The notes under the pieces were generated by a model. It did not search any database and was not told the DNA's origin. It saw nothing but the letters and a program-made list of their open reading frames with translations. Of a stretch of 64,000 nucleotides of DNA, positions 1 to 12,311 are shown piece after piece (position 1 is the stretch's first letter; the number at the start of each line of letters is the position of its first letter). The position numbers and the translations under genes were made by a program. Location of the stretch: positions 20,696,969 to 20,760,968 of the forward strand of contig JAKTNV010000004.1 of the NCBI GenBank assembly GCA_022747635.1, written 5' to 3'. The DNA comes from Hetaerina americana (Eukaryota; Arthropoda; Insecta; Odonata; Calopterygidae).

Positions 1-2980
1 GACCCCTCTAGCGAGCCGACCGGTCGGACTCCCATCTACCTCTCCGTTGAGGCTACAGCGAACCAGTCACGATACTTATTTTCCGGACCCTGTATTTATG
101 CCCCAAAAAATAATTTCGGGCGTGAAAATTTTTCGGAGATCGTTAATATCTTTTCATGTTAGGGAGTTGTGCTTTATCTAGGTAAGGTAGTTGAATATTT
201 GCTTTAATTTCGAGAATTGATTGGCGCTCATCTGGCGTGCTTTACACAATTCCATTTATTTATATATGTAGGTCTTTGAAGTTTTATTTTCTCTGGCGAC
301 TGTCGTTAGTGGAGAGAACTCGCCGTTCCGGCTTGCTTCATTCAATTAAACATCATGTAGATAATAGCTCAATTGCGTTCCCAATGGAACTTTTCAAACT
401 CCAGATGTATTTATCCTGGATGAATCCGTTATTTCCACGTGTAAAAAACCTTACAATGAGAGTATGTTTTCACGAGATGGATTTAATGCCGAATTCAAAG
501 CCTCGCCGTGTTGACACCTGTTCAAAGTGCCGTCCTTCACTAACATAATCGCACTAGTCGATGTGGTGCCAGAGCTCTTCGCGGTGTGTTAGGAATCGAT
601 TCAGTGCAGGGGCGTCACGTTCGACAGTTTTTTTCGCCCGTTGCATCTTCCCTCGCGGCGACCGATGCACGATGTCGTGACGGGAATGGACGAAGTGGGC
701 ATTGATGGCGCTCCGCGGGAAGTATTATATTGGATCGCCGTCCGTTTGCCTTGTGGAGAGCGGTAACCGTGAAACCGCATTATTGCGTTGCCCGCAATCC
801 GGCTTTCTTACGGCGTTTTTCGCATTGCTTCGCGGGGAAACACATGACATTCCTTTATCTTTCTATAGCCGATAGCCTCAGAATGGTACTGACTAAAATA
901 AATAACTAACTCGTATCGGCGAAGTACTCAAAATTTATTTATATTTATCATGGAAAATTAAAGCAGATTTATAGGTAGAGCTTTATTACTTCCTCGTAAC
1001 ATCAGTGCTTAAGGTTTGCGCTCGGCTTCCTTTCGACTGTATTCTCATAAATGTCCTATTATCATTATTATTAGCTTGGAATTCTTATCGTGAGCCGTGA
1101 AGTGAAGTGTATTAATTGACAATAGAACCTCAGCGAGAATCATCAAAATATATATCGCCTAATTTGGTGACTGATGATGAAAACTAGCCAAATTTTCTTT
1201 CAGTATGCATTCTTATGTGTGGGAGGAAAAGTGAACAACTTTTCACTGATAAATTACGTAAGTGCGGCTAGTTGCGCTTCCCTGAAGCATATTAAATTGT
1301 ATGGATCTTTTTGGGATGTTGCCGCTATCCGCAGTGCCATTTTCCCTAATGTCACAAATTTGTGATTGTGGCCACAGCTGCCAAGCTCCAATTATTCGTG
1401 GGTAGCGCCGGAAACTACTTGGTGTCTTTTGGCGAAACTTGAAAAATGTGATAGAAAGTGAGTTATCGATCATGTATGTAGGGAACTAAATATCAACTAC
1501 TTCCATTGCATCTCACATAAATGAGGGTGATACTTACCTGAAGGTGCCACAAGTCGTAACAAAGGCATTACTTTGTGAAAATCAAAGCTTTCCGTTTTAC
1601 GTCAGTAATGGATTTCCACCAAGCCTCCATCTCATCCATCCATTACAAAAACTTATTTATTCTCATCATGTTGTCTGTAAATAATGGCTTGTAGCTTGTG
1701 CTATCTATCCTGATGAACTCTTCGGCTATGAATTCCTCAAGGGGAATGGATCTTGGCGAAGTGCTTCTCATTTACACATATTCTTAGAGAAAAGTACGAT
1801 TCGGGTTCGATCAAATCCCGTCTCGTGGTCAGAAATACGGAAATATTTTATTCAATGCTGCGCACCGATTCCGGATTTTAAAAATATTTTAGAAAGCAAG
1901 GAAGTTACTCAATTCAGCAGGGATGACGGATGATGAATGGGCCATGTCTCAGGAAAGCATTGAGGTGGTTTTGACTTCTCCATAATCCTTTTAAAGGAAG
2001 AGCGCGTTTCAAATGTCGAAGTGCAATTTTCCTTGGTAAAATTTTCTCTCCTCTTTATAAACTGTCTGTGACTGTGTAAGGCGGAAATTTCTCATGGAGC
2101 GGCGAAATGGTTTCGCCCGCGGGATCCATTCTCCTGAATCACAGAATGGTAAAATTACCCTTATTTCTGTAGTGTTTGGGCGTTCCATAAAGTTATTTCG
2201 TTAAGCTGTGAAATACGCCGTGGCTCGTTTCTAATATATTGTAGGCCTAATATCCGTGGGAATCCTTTCGCAGAATTTCCCGATGCTGACTCTTCTGTCA
2301 GTGCATTCATTTTGCTCTTGCTCCCTCATGACTTTGTGTGTCATATGCTAAGTTCATCCCTTGACCGGTTCCTGGTGCTCATCAAACCGCGACTGAATCT
2401 TGGATTTTAATTTTATATCCCGATCGAATCTTCATCTTCACACTCTTCGTTATATTTTTACTTGACTCTTCGCGATTGCTCTTGTCTTAGAGGTATTACA
2501 TGAACCAAGTGTGACCTAAGTAAGGTATGGCTGGTGACCCGCTCAATCCTGATAATGAACTAAAAAAGAGTTTTGAAAACGGTTTTATTTTTGTAAAACA
2601 CTTGAAAAAAGTTTTTCGTTCTAGTTGAATCTCATTTCCTTGTTTGCCATTCCTGTAATGTTTGCGATGGCTATCAAATTCGTCTATGGCGATGCGGTGG
2701 ATAATTTTGATAAAAGTTATACGTTTGGCAATTTAGTTTCGCCAAGTTTAAGCTATTGTATCTTCAATCTGACTTGAAATTCTATCAGATAAACACGCCA
2801 TGCCATTAACGCTAACTATGATTAACCTAACATGTCTTTCAAAGATTTTGAAAAATGCAATCAATTTAGGAAATAGTTAATAAGAGTAATGATGACCCAG
2901 ATATTTATGAGAATACTTGGATGAGCCGCGCTTTGGGTCCCAGAAATACGCATGAGGTATGTAAGCTATGTCTGATCTCC
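1..2980. other. No gene or recognisable element seen
   Basis: This is mixed-composition DNA with only short open frames that lack homology, splice context or codon bias. It could be intergenic or a 5' intron of CEP350. Confidence 0.6.
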
Positions 2981-2984
2981 CGTC

Positions 2985-3182
2985 CATTCTGGCCTTCGAA
3001 TGTATCATCCGGGGATCGGGATGGCGTTGACTATTGTACTGGCTACCAGCCCCGAGGGCCCGGGTACGAATGCTGGAATAGGCAGAATTTTTCAGTTACA
3101 TCCCAATTCCTTATTAGGTGCTATGTTGAGAGAATTTCAAGTGAAGTACACCGTCCGTCGGATAGAACGTCGAATTTTGTGA
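2985..3182 (+). repeat. Probable SINE or retroelement 3' tail
   Basis: The stretch includes GGCCCGGGTACGAATGCTGG, which resembles a B box, and ends with TACACCGTCCGTCGGATAGA, a tail style seen in arthropod retroelements as far as I recall. There is no second copy here and no coding evidence, although short open frames run through it. Confidence 0.4.
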
Positions 3183-3189
3183 CGCCTTG

Positions 3190-4760
3190 GCTCCAATCGT
3201 TAAGAGCAGGCCGATGCCGACGCCGGATTTCTCTCCTCTTTCCTCCTATTTCCTGAATATCCTACCCCTACCGAATTTTCAACCTATCTCGAAATGCGCA
3301 AATAGCCTAAGCTGTCGGCCTCCTCCCCTAATAACTGCTGCTATTAATTTGTGTCCTTTGTTTTCGACTCGATAACAACCTTATATCCTCCGTAGTAAAA
3401 TCTGATAATTTTTGATTTGATAGATGACATGAATAAAACCCATAATAAATCGTTGGCACAAAGTCACAGCGGAGGGGGAAGAAATGCTGATCTTTTGGCG
3501 GCAGCAAAATCTATAAAAGCTGCCAATTGTATTTAAAATAGCTTGTTTTATTTTATTTGTATGATTTTCTTAATTATCGATAGTGAATACATCTCGTGAA
3601 ATTTCACATATTTTATTGTAAAATCGAAGTATTATTTCATTCAGAATTACTTCAGCACCTATCTACTTAGGTTTCCTGTTCCTGCATTCCAATTACTCCA
3701 GTGCCTCGTGCTCATTTTACATTTACTCTAGAGAGGAAATTGAACTCGGCCATTTAATTAGAGGCACTCGCAATTTTCAATGCAAATCTAAAAGAGCCAG
3801 ATGTTTGTGAGGGCCGTCGCACTGGAATGCAGTATTAGCAAGCCGGCATGACGACAAACCATCGGGTTCCGCGCCACACCTCGTAATAGCGCCACCCCCT
3901 CTCGAGAATTCGTGCATTCCCTTATCCTCAATCAGTCAATTACCGACTTAAACCGCGCGGGTAATTAATTCCCTTCGCCGAACGGACTCAATTTACAACT
4001 CGTCCGTCCTCCTTCCGTTTAAATTTGGAGCCATTGCTTCCCCGAACCCGGTGCCATTAGCGTGAGAGTGAAATCTTTTTTAAACGTCTGGCGATCAAAA
4101 TTATGCCGAGTCGCTCGCTGTAGTGCGCCCACCTCTTCCTCCTCCTCTTCCCGTGGAAAGTGCCTCCTCCTCCCCTATCCCCTCGGAAAAATTGTGACAA
4201 TCAACCTTTCCCACCGACATACCCATCGTCTCCGTTCCAACCCTCCACAACTTCCGTCCGCAGCAATGTCCGTTCTTCCGTCCTCTCCGGTCGATCGCTC
4301 CCCGTCCTCCGTCGCATTCCCCTTCCCATCCGGCGGCTGTGATTTCACGCCACGGATGTGTTGAGTGGTCGCCCGACTCCCGCGACGCTTCCATTTTTAC
4401 TCGCTAAAAGGTCGTTTCGCCCTCAGGTTGATCGTCCCCACGCAATCTGACAATTTCACTAAAGAATCTGCGAAGGTCGTTGTATCCAGTGGAAGTATTA
4501 ATAGCTGTTTAATGATAACTTACTTCCCGGGTTTTCCCGTAAATTTTTCTTCGTAACTTAATGCTCATAAGTAAAAGCATGTTAAAAAGGAGGATCTCAT
4601 GTTTTCCGGGTGCTACCTGCAATGAGGAATATAATTTGAAGGAAATCCCGAGAAGAATTCATCATAAATATGCTTAAAAAATATCGGTGGCAGTATTTTA
4701 ATTGCAAAGCATTCTATAAGAAATGGATAATATTCCAGTTTAAAATACATATAATAGTTA
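3190..4760. other. No supported gene
   Basis: The tract at about 4000-4400 is relatively GC- and C/T-rich with overlapping open frames on both strands. None has a recognisable domain or credible splice context. Confidence 0.55.
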
Positions 4761-4764
4761 ACAC

Positions 4765-4899
4765 CAAGTGCCCAGATTCTTTGGCCGAGAGATGGCGTTA
4801 GGGAGCTGTTTCACCCCACAAAGGAGAAATAGACGACACACAAGAGGAAAGCAATCATACAACTTCATAAAGGATAGGACCGAGAATCTGGGCACCTTG
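4765..4899. repeat. 135-bp block bounded by a 16-bp inverted repeat
   Basis: CAAGTGCCCAGATTCT at 4765-4780 is mirrored by AGAATCTGGGCACCTTG at 4883-4899, with one inserted base. The interior (GATGGCGTTAGGGAGCTGTT...) recurs at about 60040-60130. The block sits immediately upstream of the SINE-B head. Confidence 0.75.
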
Positions 4900-4937
4900 T
4901 TCCGTAAAGCCCCGCAGATTACAGTAAAAATTACGTT

Positions 4938-5160
4938 TCCTCGATAGCTCCAGTGGTTAGAGCGTAGTAGGGGCGAAAGATCCGTTGTTCAAGTCCCGGT
5001 CGAGGAAATAATTTGCACTTGTGATCTCCTCAATTCTGCCGTCCCCAGATTCCCTGTGTTCCTCCCTTATGTATGTTCCTATCCATTTTCCTTATATCTA
5101 TTTCCATGTGAATGAATATTTGTTCGTCACATTGCGGAATTTCTTGTTTGAAGGTATCTA
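4938..5160 (+). repeat. SINE family B copy with tRNA-like head
   Basis: The head at 4938-5006 has a perfect 7-bp acceptor stem (TCCTCGA/TCGAGGA), a D arm GCTC...GAGC, box A TAGCTCCAGTGG and box B GTTCAAGTCC. It is followed by a tail (CACTTGTGATCTCCTC... to about 5160) that also occurs at 36760-36900 and 59735-59870 on the other strand. The recurring tail shows this is a SINE and not a tRNA gene. Confidence 0.82.
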
Positions 5161-5514
5161 TCTATCTTTCTCCCTCTCTCTATGTATATATATATTTTTT
5201 TCTTCTATATATGTTTATGCTTGCGTCATTTTTAAGTAGAGGGACGTGTTAGTTAAAATTTTGGAAAAAAAATTCATTTGTTGTGAATGAACAAGGGAAA
5301 TGTTGCACGTATCAGGACTGATTTCTAACAAATATATTAATGAGTTGCATTTTGGTTATATTGCTTTTCTCCCGAAAAGAAAACTATTCAACTGGGAAAA
5401 TAGACCAGTATGATATGAATTTATAAGTCATTCTTTTATTAGCTTCAGGAATATATGCAGCTAATGTCATTACTCAACATTCCTCTTCTGTCCAATATTT
5501 TAAACGCACTAGTG

Positions 5515-5690
5515 TAGCCATATTAAAAGATTTTGTACTTTTCTACCGCCTTTATTTTAAAATGCAACACGTTTCAACGAATTGCGGTATCATCAGGTAC
5601 CATCAGTATCTGATGATGCCGCAAGTCGGTGAAACGGTTATTATATTTTTTTAAAGTATGTGGAAAAGCACAAAATCTTCGATATGGGTA
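5515..5690. repeat. Foldback element 1, arms of about 85 bp
   Basis: Arms 5515-5599 and 5607-5690 are imperfect reverse complements. The inner 16 bp (GCGGTATCATCAGGTA against TATCTGATGATGCCGC) are nearly perfect, as are GTTTCAACG against CGGTGAAAC and AAAGATTTTGTACTTTT against AAAAGCACAAAATCTT. There is no coding capacity. Confidence 0.8.
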
Positions 5691-7087
5691 TGAAATACTT
5701 CCAAGAAGTGAAGCAAGAAACCGTGGAGTATATTTATTAGAGTAATCTTTATTGACGAAAAATAAATTTGAGTGTAAATGAATTCATTGAAAAGGTTATT
5801 TCAATCCCTGGAGCCTCACCCGCCTCGAGCACTTGAGAGTGCACATAGTGCGGAAGTGGAAGTCGTGGAGCGTGGTCATCCTCAGGGTATGCTCAAGAAT
5901 CCGGACTTCGGGGAAGGAGTTTGTGCGTGGATCGGATTAATTTCTGCCCCCAGGGATGAGTGGCTTCGGGAAGGCTTATGGGTAAAGTGACTGCGGCCCG
6001 CCCGTCTTCCCCGCGACCGTTTCCTATATGCTAATTGATCGAATTACGGAATGCGGTGGATTCGGTAAATTATCCGGGACTCAGCTTCGCGTGAAAGTCT
6101 CTCCTCCTGCGTAGATCCCGGAGGCACGAGAAGTGCATTGGCCTGTGTGTAATTGTTGTTCGTTCATTAGTCTTTCAATCCGAAGGCTGATCCGATGGAA
6201 GTCCTCCATTCTTCACCATCCTGTACCAAGTCTCTTACCGCCTGATAACTCTTACATCCCTTCGTATTTAGTCTAAGAACTCGTCTCTTAGTCTTCCTCG
6301 CAATTAGCTTTCCGTCTATATTCCCTTATTCACTACTGTGAACACGTCTTTAATTGGACGATACAATGTAAGAGTAAGAAATCGAGAATATCAAGGTTGA
6401 CGAAGAATAAATAAGCAGGTTTTACCGATGGCATCCGATGAATCTCAGAAATTCTTTTAAAAAACTGCATAAATTATTGAACACAATTCATCGAGTGCTA
6501 CAATAATATAATTCGTATATGAACCGGAAAGAAAAGATAATTTTATGGCAAAGCTTGTGCGAATAGAATTAAAGGTTGAGGTGGACGAATGAGGTTGAAT
6601 GTTCTAGTTACCTGATGAGTAAGGTAATGCGAAGTGGTTGAAGGACAGCGAACAATTGAACCCAAATACCAGCAATTGCTCATGCATGGACTGTGGCACT
6701 ATTTGCAGTAGAGACATGAGTATATGATGAATTGATCAAAGGAAGACAACATAACTTCCGTGTTTGATATTGGCGTGGAATGGACTAGGGAAGGAAGAAG
6801 TAATGAAATGAATTGAACCATAGAACGCCTTTCAAAAAGAAGGAGAGAAGTAAACGATTTAGATAGTGGATGTGTAATCGGTAATCGGAAGAAAAAACTT
6901 AGCATATTCTACGTCAGGAAGACCAAGGGGCAAATACTTCGGGGAAACTAACATAGATGTTAGGTGAGAGAAAGATCATTGTGTTTACGAATTGACCCGG
7001 AATGAAAGGTTATAGAAAAACAGTGAAACCATGATCAACCTACACCCATTATTTTCTCTCCCGTTTGGCTTGTTCATCGGAAAACTT

Positions 7088-7547
7088 CAAAGAAACGGAG
7101 TGATATGCTTAACGGTGCTCGATAGCTTAACTGGCTAAAGCACTCGACTGGACATTGAGTCATCCGGGTTCGAATTCCGGTCAAGGCGAATGATTTTTAC
7201 TCTCTGAAATGGTTGCATTGAAATGCACATAAGCCCATGACTCCGTTAAAGTTACTGTTGCGGCATCTCCCGCAGGTTCTTTGAAATTTGTCGAGGTATA
7301 AACGGCCTAAGTGTTTATAGTTGGCTTTAACCTCGTGGACTGTGGCTCGTCGCGCACGACTACGAATGCCTGTGACATTGTATGTACGGTATTTCGTCAC
7401 AACATCTTGTTCCTTTAAAGCCCCCAAAATTTCAGAGTTTAAGAGGACGCCTCGATAGCTTAATTGGCTGAAGCACTCGCCGGACATTGAGGGATCCGGG
7501 TTCGAATCCCGGTTAAGGTGAATGATTTTTACACTCTGAAATTGTTG
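7088..7547 (+). mobile_element. Dimeric tRNA-derived SINE (family A) with 13-bp target duplication
   Basis: Two tRNA-like heads lie in the same orientation. The first spans about 7115-7189, with box A TAGCTTAACTGG and box B GGTTCGAATTCC. The second spans 7449-7521, with box A TAGCTTAATTGG and box B GGTTCGAATCCC. Each is followed by GAATGATTTTTAC...CTGAAAT. The second head folds into a cloverleaf-like shape (GCCTCGA opposite TTAAGGT). The unit is flanked by the direct repeat CATCGGAAAACTT at 7075-7087 and 7548-7560, indicating insertion of the dimer as one piece. Confidence 0.88.
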
Positions 7548-7560
7548 CATCGGAAAACTT

Positions 7561-10261
7561 GGCCAGCACCGTAAATTGTAATTGTTCGTGCTCCCAACAT
7601 GGAGTCTAAGACCCCATGTTATTCTCTTGATCCACTAATTGTCAATTACTCACGGTTACGGTTGACTCACTCTAAAAGCACGCAGTTTGTTCTTGTGAGT
7701 AAATTGATCGAAGGTGGAATAGTAAACCTCAAGTATGTCAAATTAACGAGGTTGAAATTTGATCAAAGCGTCCCTAATAAGTTGAGGCATTTCAAATTAG
7801 GACCTCTTAGAAAACAAAATATTTCTTCAGCCACCATCATTGTGCAAAAATCGAGGTTGATGAAGTGCCATAATTAAGTAGCCTAGGAATGGTTACGATT
7901 TGCTTCCAAAGCAGGAGATAATGACCCTATGGGCTCGCTGAGCATATTTAAATGCTTTTCATGAAGTCATTCATCGCAATAACTGAAACAAAGCTAACAT
8001 TTCACTTTGTAGATGTCACGTGGGTTACGAAAGATATTGGTTCGGTGATATGACGGTCGTTGAAATGAATGAGAGAATGGATATTAGCTATTGACAACCC
8101 AGCCCGTGACATTGCGTCTTTCATGTACGATGCCTCTCGCCTCTGCGCGCCACTCGGGAGTGCCACGTGCCTTGCTGTTAACTTAGTGAAATATTTACGA
8201 GATTACCGCCTCCCATCAATCACATTTTAAGGCCTGATGAAAGATTCTTTTGTTTAAAGTGCCGACTTCTTCATATTTACCCCATTAACATTCATCCTCG
8301 TCGTTCCGTTAAGATTACGGAGTGAGAGCATTGTTACCTCCAAGGAGGAAGGTGAGCGAAGTAGCCGGAAGACGAATGGGGAGAAAAAAGGGTTTATGTA
8401 ATTTCCTTCGTTTCCACGCAACGGAGAGCGTGCGATGTGGTGGAAACGCCGTGGGTCGAATGCTAACTGGGAGGAAGCTTTTTTTCATGCGATCTCATCA
8501 TCCCTTTGAATGCAGTATCTCCCTTCGTTTCGAACGGAAATTGGGTCTTGTTTCCATTTGCTGTCTGTGCGAGTAATCTCACCTTCCTTCCCAATCGTAA
8601 TCGGTTGTGCAATAAAAGTGTATGCAGCATACCGTTGTAAAGATGTACGCTTTATTAAACTGCGTTACGTGCGGGATAGATTTTTCAAGTACCGCCAAGG
8701 TGGGGCCATGTATTTCTCAGCTAGTTTTCAAATTTCAGTTCCTCGGTAGATTCTGGGGTTGAAGTTTGGGGTATCAAAACATTTAGTGAGAAACTGAAAC
8801 TGTGGCGGATGTTTTGGAGCATTTTTATTGCCACTTTGCTTTTATCATTATTTGAAACTTTAATGCGACGCATCCATAAAAAAATCTATCATAAAGAATT
8901 TCCAGCGTCATTTTGCTTGAAACGAATAAACATACTGTTTATACCTTTCGTAGCAAAATGATATGTAATGGTTGCCATATGGTCGACTGGAAATGTTAGA
9001 AAATCCGAAAAACATAGGGAACTTAAATATTAAATATTTTGCGAATTGTAAAACCATCTACGAAGGTAATTTAAATCGGATACGTGAAATTTTATGGTAA
9101 AACTCTTTTTTGAAGTAGTACTTCCGGCAAACTATTTTCTACTGTCTGTTATTTTTGAACGATCAGTGCTCTCCGTGTAATTAACTGGAGGAGTGCAAAC
9201 CAGCCGTGCGAATTTCTTGGTTGCTGGTTCTTTGTTTTGATATACATGTATGTATTTATGAATTGGCTCACAAGAATTTTGTTTACTTATTATTTACTAA
9301 TTTAATGTGACACTATCCCAGCGCAGTGCAGTACGGAATAGGTCGTATGCGTGGTCGGAAAAAATGACATTAAAGTAGATTAAGTAGATTTGAAATAAAT
9401 TCGAGAATATATTTAATAAATAAATGAGCTTCGAAAAGAAAATATATTGCGAAAGACGATAAGAAGATGTCGATAGCCCGAACACAAAGGTCAGGAACTC
9501 TTGAAGGAGGCAGCTGAGTGACGTCTTCGTAGGTTGAAGTTGAGGTGTGGATGTTAGCTTCAATGGGAGTGATAGGAATAGAATGAAAGAATATCGGGGA
9601 AGCTTTTTAAAAAATTAAATTCAAAGGATCACGGCGCGTTGGGAAGTGGAGAATCGATCGTCAGGTAGATACGAGAAGGTTGCGGGACTGGATGATGTTA
9701 GAGGAACTCGGGAAGGAGCCAAACTGGAAACTCGGGAAGGGCCAACTGCTGGACCTGAAGTGGACGTTGAAAGAAACACTATGGGGAAATTTCACGTCGG
9801 GAGCGGAGCGCCGACGGGGAAGCGACGGGAGATGGAGATAAGAGACGTCGCGGGAGAGGGAGCTGTTGAGAAGGGATGGGATGCGGTGACAAGCCTATGC
9901 GTTATATAAAACATTTTTTTAACAGATTCAAATCTGTAGGGGAAGATGCGGATCAAATTAGGAAAAAACTTGAGGATTGGAAGGATGTTACCTAAGAAGA
10001 AGGCCCATTTGGAGAAAGGGTTCTTTAATGAAGTAAACCGATTTAACAGACCTTTAAGGAGATAAGAGCTTTGGAGGTGATCTCTCCTGTACAAGTATTG
10101 TGGATATAAAGATATATTGATCGTTTAATTAGACCCAGGGGGTTCTTTTGCACTTGTGATAAAGAGTTATTTGTTTTTATTCTAATATGATTAGGCTGGA
10201 GTACTTAGAGTATTAATGATCATTTTAAGTTTTAAAATGTTTATTTTTCTGTTATTTACAG
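7561..10261. other. No supported gene
   Basis: Short open frames occur (for example 9646-9909), but none resembles a known protein or is bounded by convincing signals. The only signal of note is the candidate exon that begins at 10262. Confidence 0.55.
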
Positions 10262-10315
10262 GATATTGGGAAGCAGCGGGCCGCTCAAATGAAGTTCACC
10301 TGGGAAATATCGGTA
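10262..10315 (+). CDS. Candidate upstream exon of the CEP350 homologue
   Basis: A 54-nt stretch follows a very good acceptor (long T-rich tract ending TTATTTACAG at 10261) and precedes a consensus donor GTGAGT at 10316. Read in phase 1 it is open (YWEAAGRSNEVHLGNIG), and its outgoing phase 1 fits the exon at 13228. I do not recognise the peptide, and 54 nt is short enough for this to be chance. If real, it may be a 5' coding or UTR exon of the same gene. Confidence 0.3.
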
Positions 10316-11399
10316 GTGAGTACATCATTTTGCATTGCTCTCTCTGGCTGTCTTATAAAATTGAGGCATTACGAGATATGAAATTGAAATAAGAGATTTG
10401 TATTTTGTTCTAAATTTTCTTACCGATAAAAATATCCCGTGCGAATAAAAAAGTATTCAGTTAGATTAAGTTTTGTTTCCTGTTGTTAGCCATGAGTCAA
10501 TTTTTATTAAATACACGTAATGGGCGTAAAAAGTGAAATCCATCTGGATAAATCGAATTCATTCTGTAAACAAGCCTTGAATTCGCAAAATGCAAAATAC
10601 TACTGCTCTACAAGCCTATGTTCGACTAATCCTTCTAAATTCTTTTATCATTAATTATCCATTTGCCAACATCAATCATATTTATTTTAAGACTATATCT
10701 AATCTTTATGTTGACATTATGGTATTGAAATCTGCATTTTACGTTTAACTGACTTTTGGTAGCCGTACTTCTAATGTTTTACCTTTAAAAAAGTGAAAAT
10801 ATTTGACTAACACGAATAACAAAGGCCTGCTAAACCTAAAATTCTGGTTCTAATATCTCGAAGTTATTTTAAACCTCTTCCTACATCACTGTTATTAAAG
10901 TTAGAAGATGTAATTTATATGTGCTGTTATGTGTTCAGTAGTCTCTTTATTTTGAAACTTCTTTATATTTTTCACATTGGTTTGAAATTCCCCCCTTAAC
11001 TTTACTTGTTTTCTTTTTTTCGATTCATACTGAGGCAAGGATTTTAGTGGGAATCTGGAGTGTGAGGTACACTTCCACGATAATAATAATTATAATTGTT
11101 CAAAGAGCGATGTGTAGCCATAAATTAGCCTTGTCAAACATACGTAAAACATGTGGCATCAATGATCATTTTACTGCAGAAACTTTCCCCAGAAATGCAA
11201 GAATAAAGTTGATACAAAATGCCATAATTGGAGGTTTAAAATAGTTTTCAGTTCACATTGCGTCCATTAGTCTGTCTGATTTTCGTGGTCTAAGTGAAGG
11301 CATGCAAATCTCGATTACATTTATTTCATGCATGATTATGGGATAAACATGCAACGTTTTTAATGTACAAAGCGAACGATAACTACGGCCGTATAAATA

Positions 11400-11881
11400 T
11401 AACGGGACGAGTCCACCCCAGCCGTACTCTTATGAAAGGACATGTTAATAACAAATGGAAAGGACAAATCCAAAGAAACTGCGGGAGATGCCGCAACAGT
11501 AACTTTTAACGGAGTCATCCGCTAATGTGCATTTCAATGCAACAATTTCATTTCATTTCAATTCCTTTAAAAGCCCCAAAATTTCAAAATTTCAGTGTTT
11601 AAGAAGACGCCTCGGTAGCTTAAGTGGCTAAAGCACTCGACCGGATATTGAGGGATCTGGGTTCGTATCCCAGTCAAGGCGAATGATTTTTACACTGAAA
11701 TTGTTGCATTGAAACGGAAAGGAGTTGTCATTGGTAGAAGAAGTGTAGTCGTTTTTTGGCAAAATGGATTGGGTTTTTCTAGATAGACAGAAGGATTTGT
11801 TACGGTATTTGTGTTTTATTAGAGTATTTATTAGATATTTGTGTAGAATAAGAGTACGGCTGGGGTGGACTCTTCCCGTTA
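11400..11881. mobile_element. MITE-like element with 34-bp inverted ends, containing SINE-A sequence
   Basis: Ends 11400-11433 (TAACGGGACGAGTCC...) and 11848-11881 are reverse complements with one mismatch, with TA at each end. Inside are a reversed SINE-A tail (about 11474-11552) and a forward SINE-A head (GCCTCGGTAGCTTAAGTGG..., about 11611-11684, box B GGTTCGTATCCC). No transposase is present. A 15-bp direct repeat, AACGTTTTTAATGTA, lies at 11353-11367 and 11882-11896, just outside. Confidence 0.75.
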
Positions 11882-12311
11882 AACGTTTTTAATGTAATTT
11901 ACGTTTTACGAGCACTAGGGCCTCGTATATGAATATGTTGATTACACTTATAATTGCCTCACCTTTAATGATAATGGCTAAGTCAGCGTTAAATTTAGCG
12001 TTAGTCGTTGGCGACAACTCTTTCTTTTGGGTCAGCAGTACCTAACCTGTTATCCCTTAGGTGTAGCTATACCGTAATGCAGTGTGCTCTTTGTTTTCTC
12101 GGACCACTGGGGGTAAAGATGAATTGTATTGCGTTGTCCATCACCATTTAAATTTATCAATATACGTAACAACAGAGAACCAATCAGCGGCTTCCCTAAG
12201 TGTCTTCATAGCCTGAAAATTCAGGCAATGTGATTTCTTCTCTGAGACGTAGTCTATCGAATCATCCGTATGCAGAAGCGATTTAGCGGTTACAGTTGTG
12301 CCACAATATAC

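Noticed and set aside
4938..5006. tRNA gene with perfect acceptor stem
   Set aside because: The D arm and B box look good, but the anticodon arm is poor and the sequence is followed by a tail repeated elsewhere in the window, which marks it as a SINE head.
7449..7521. tRNA gene (anticodon-like GGA)
   Set aside because: It is repeated several times with the same downstream tail and target duplications; it is SINE-A, and the anticodon-loop bases are unusual.
7197..7550. 117-codon minus-strand open frame
   Set aside because: It runs antisense through the dimeric SINE; the translation reflects tRNA-like DNA.
9646..9909. 87-codon Gly/Arg/Glu-rich frame
   Set aside because: No acceptor or promoter context and no recognisable domain.
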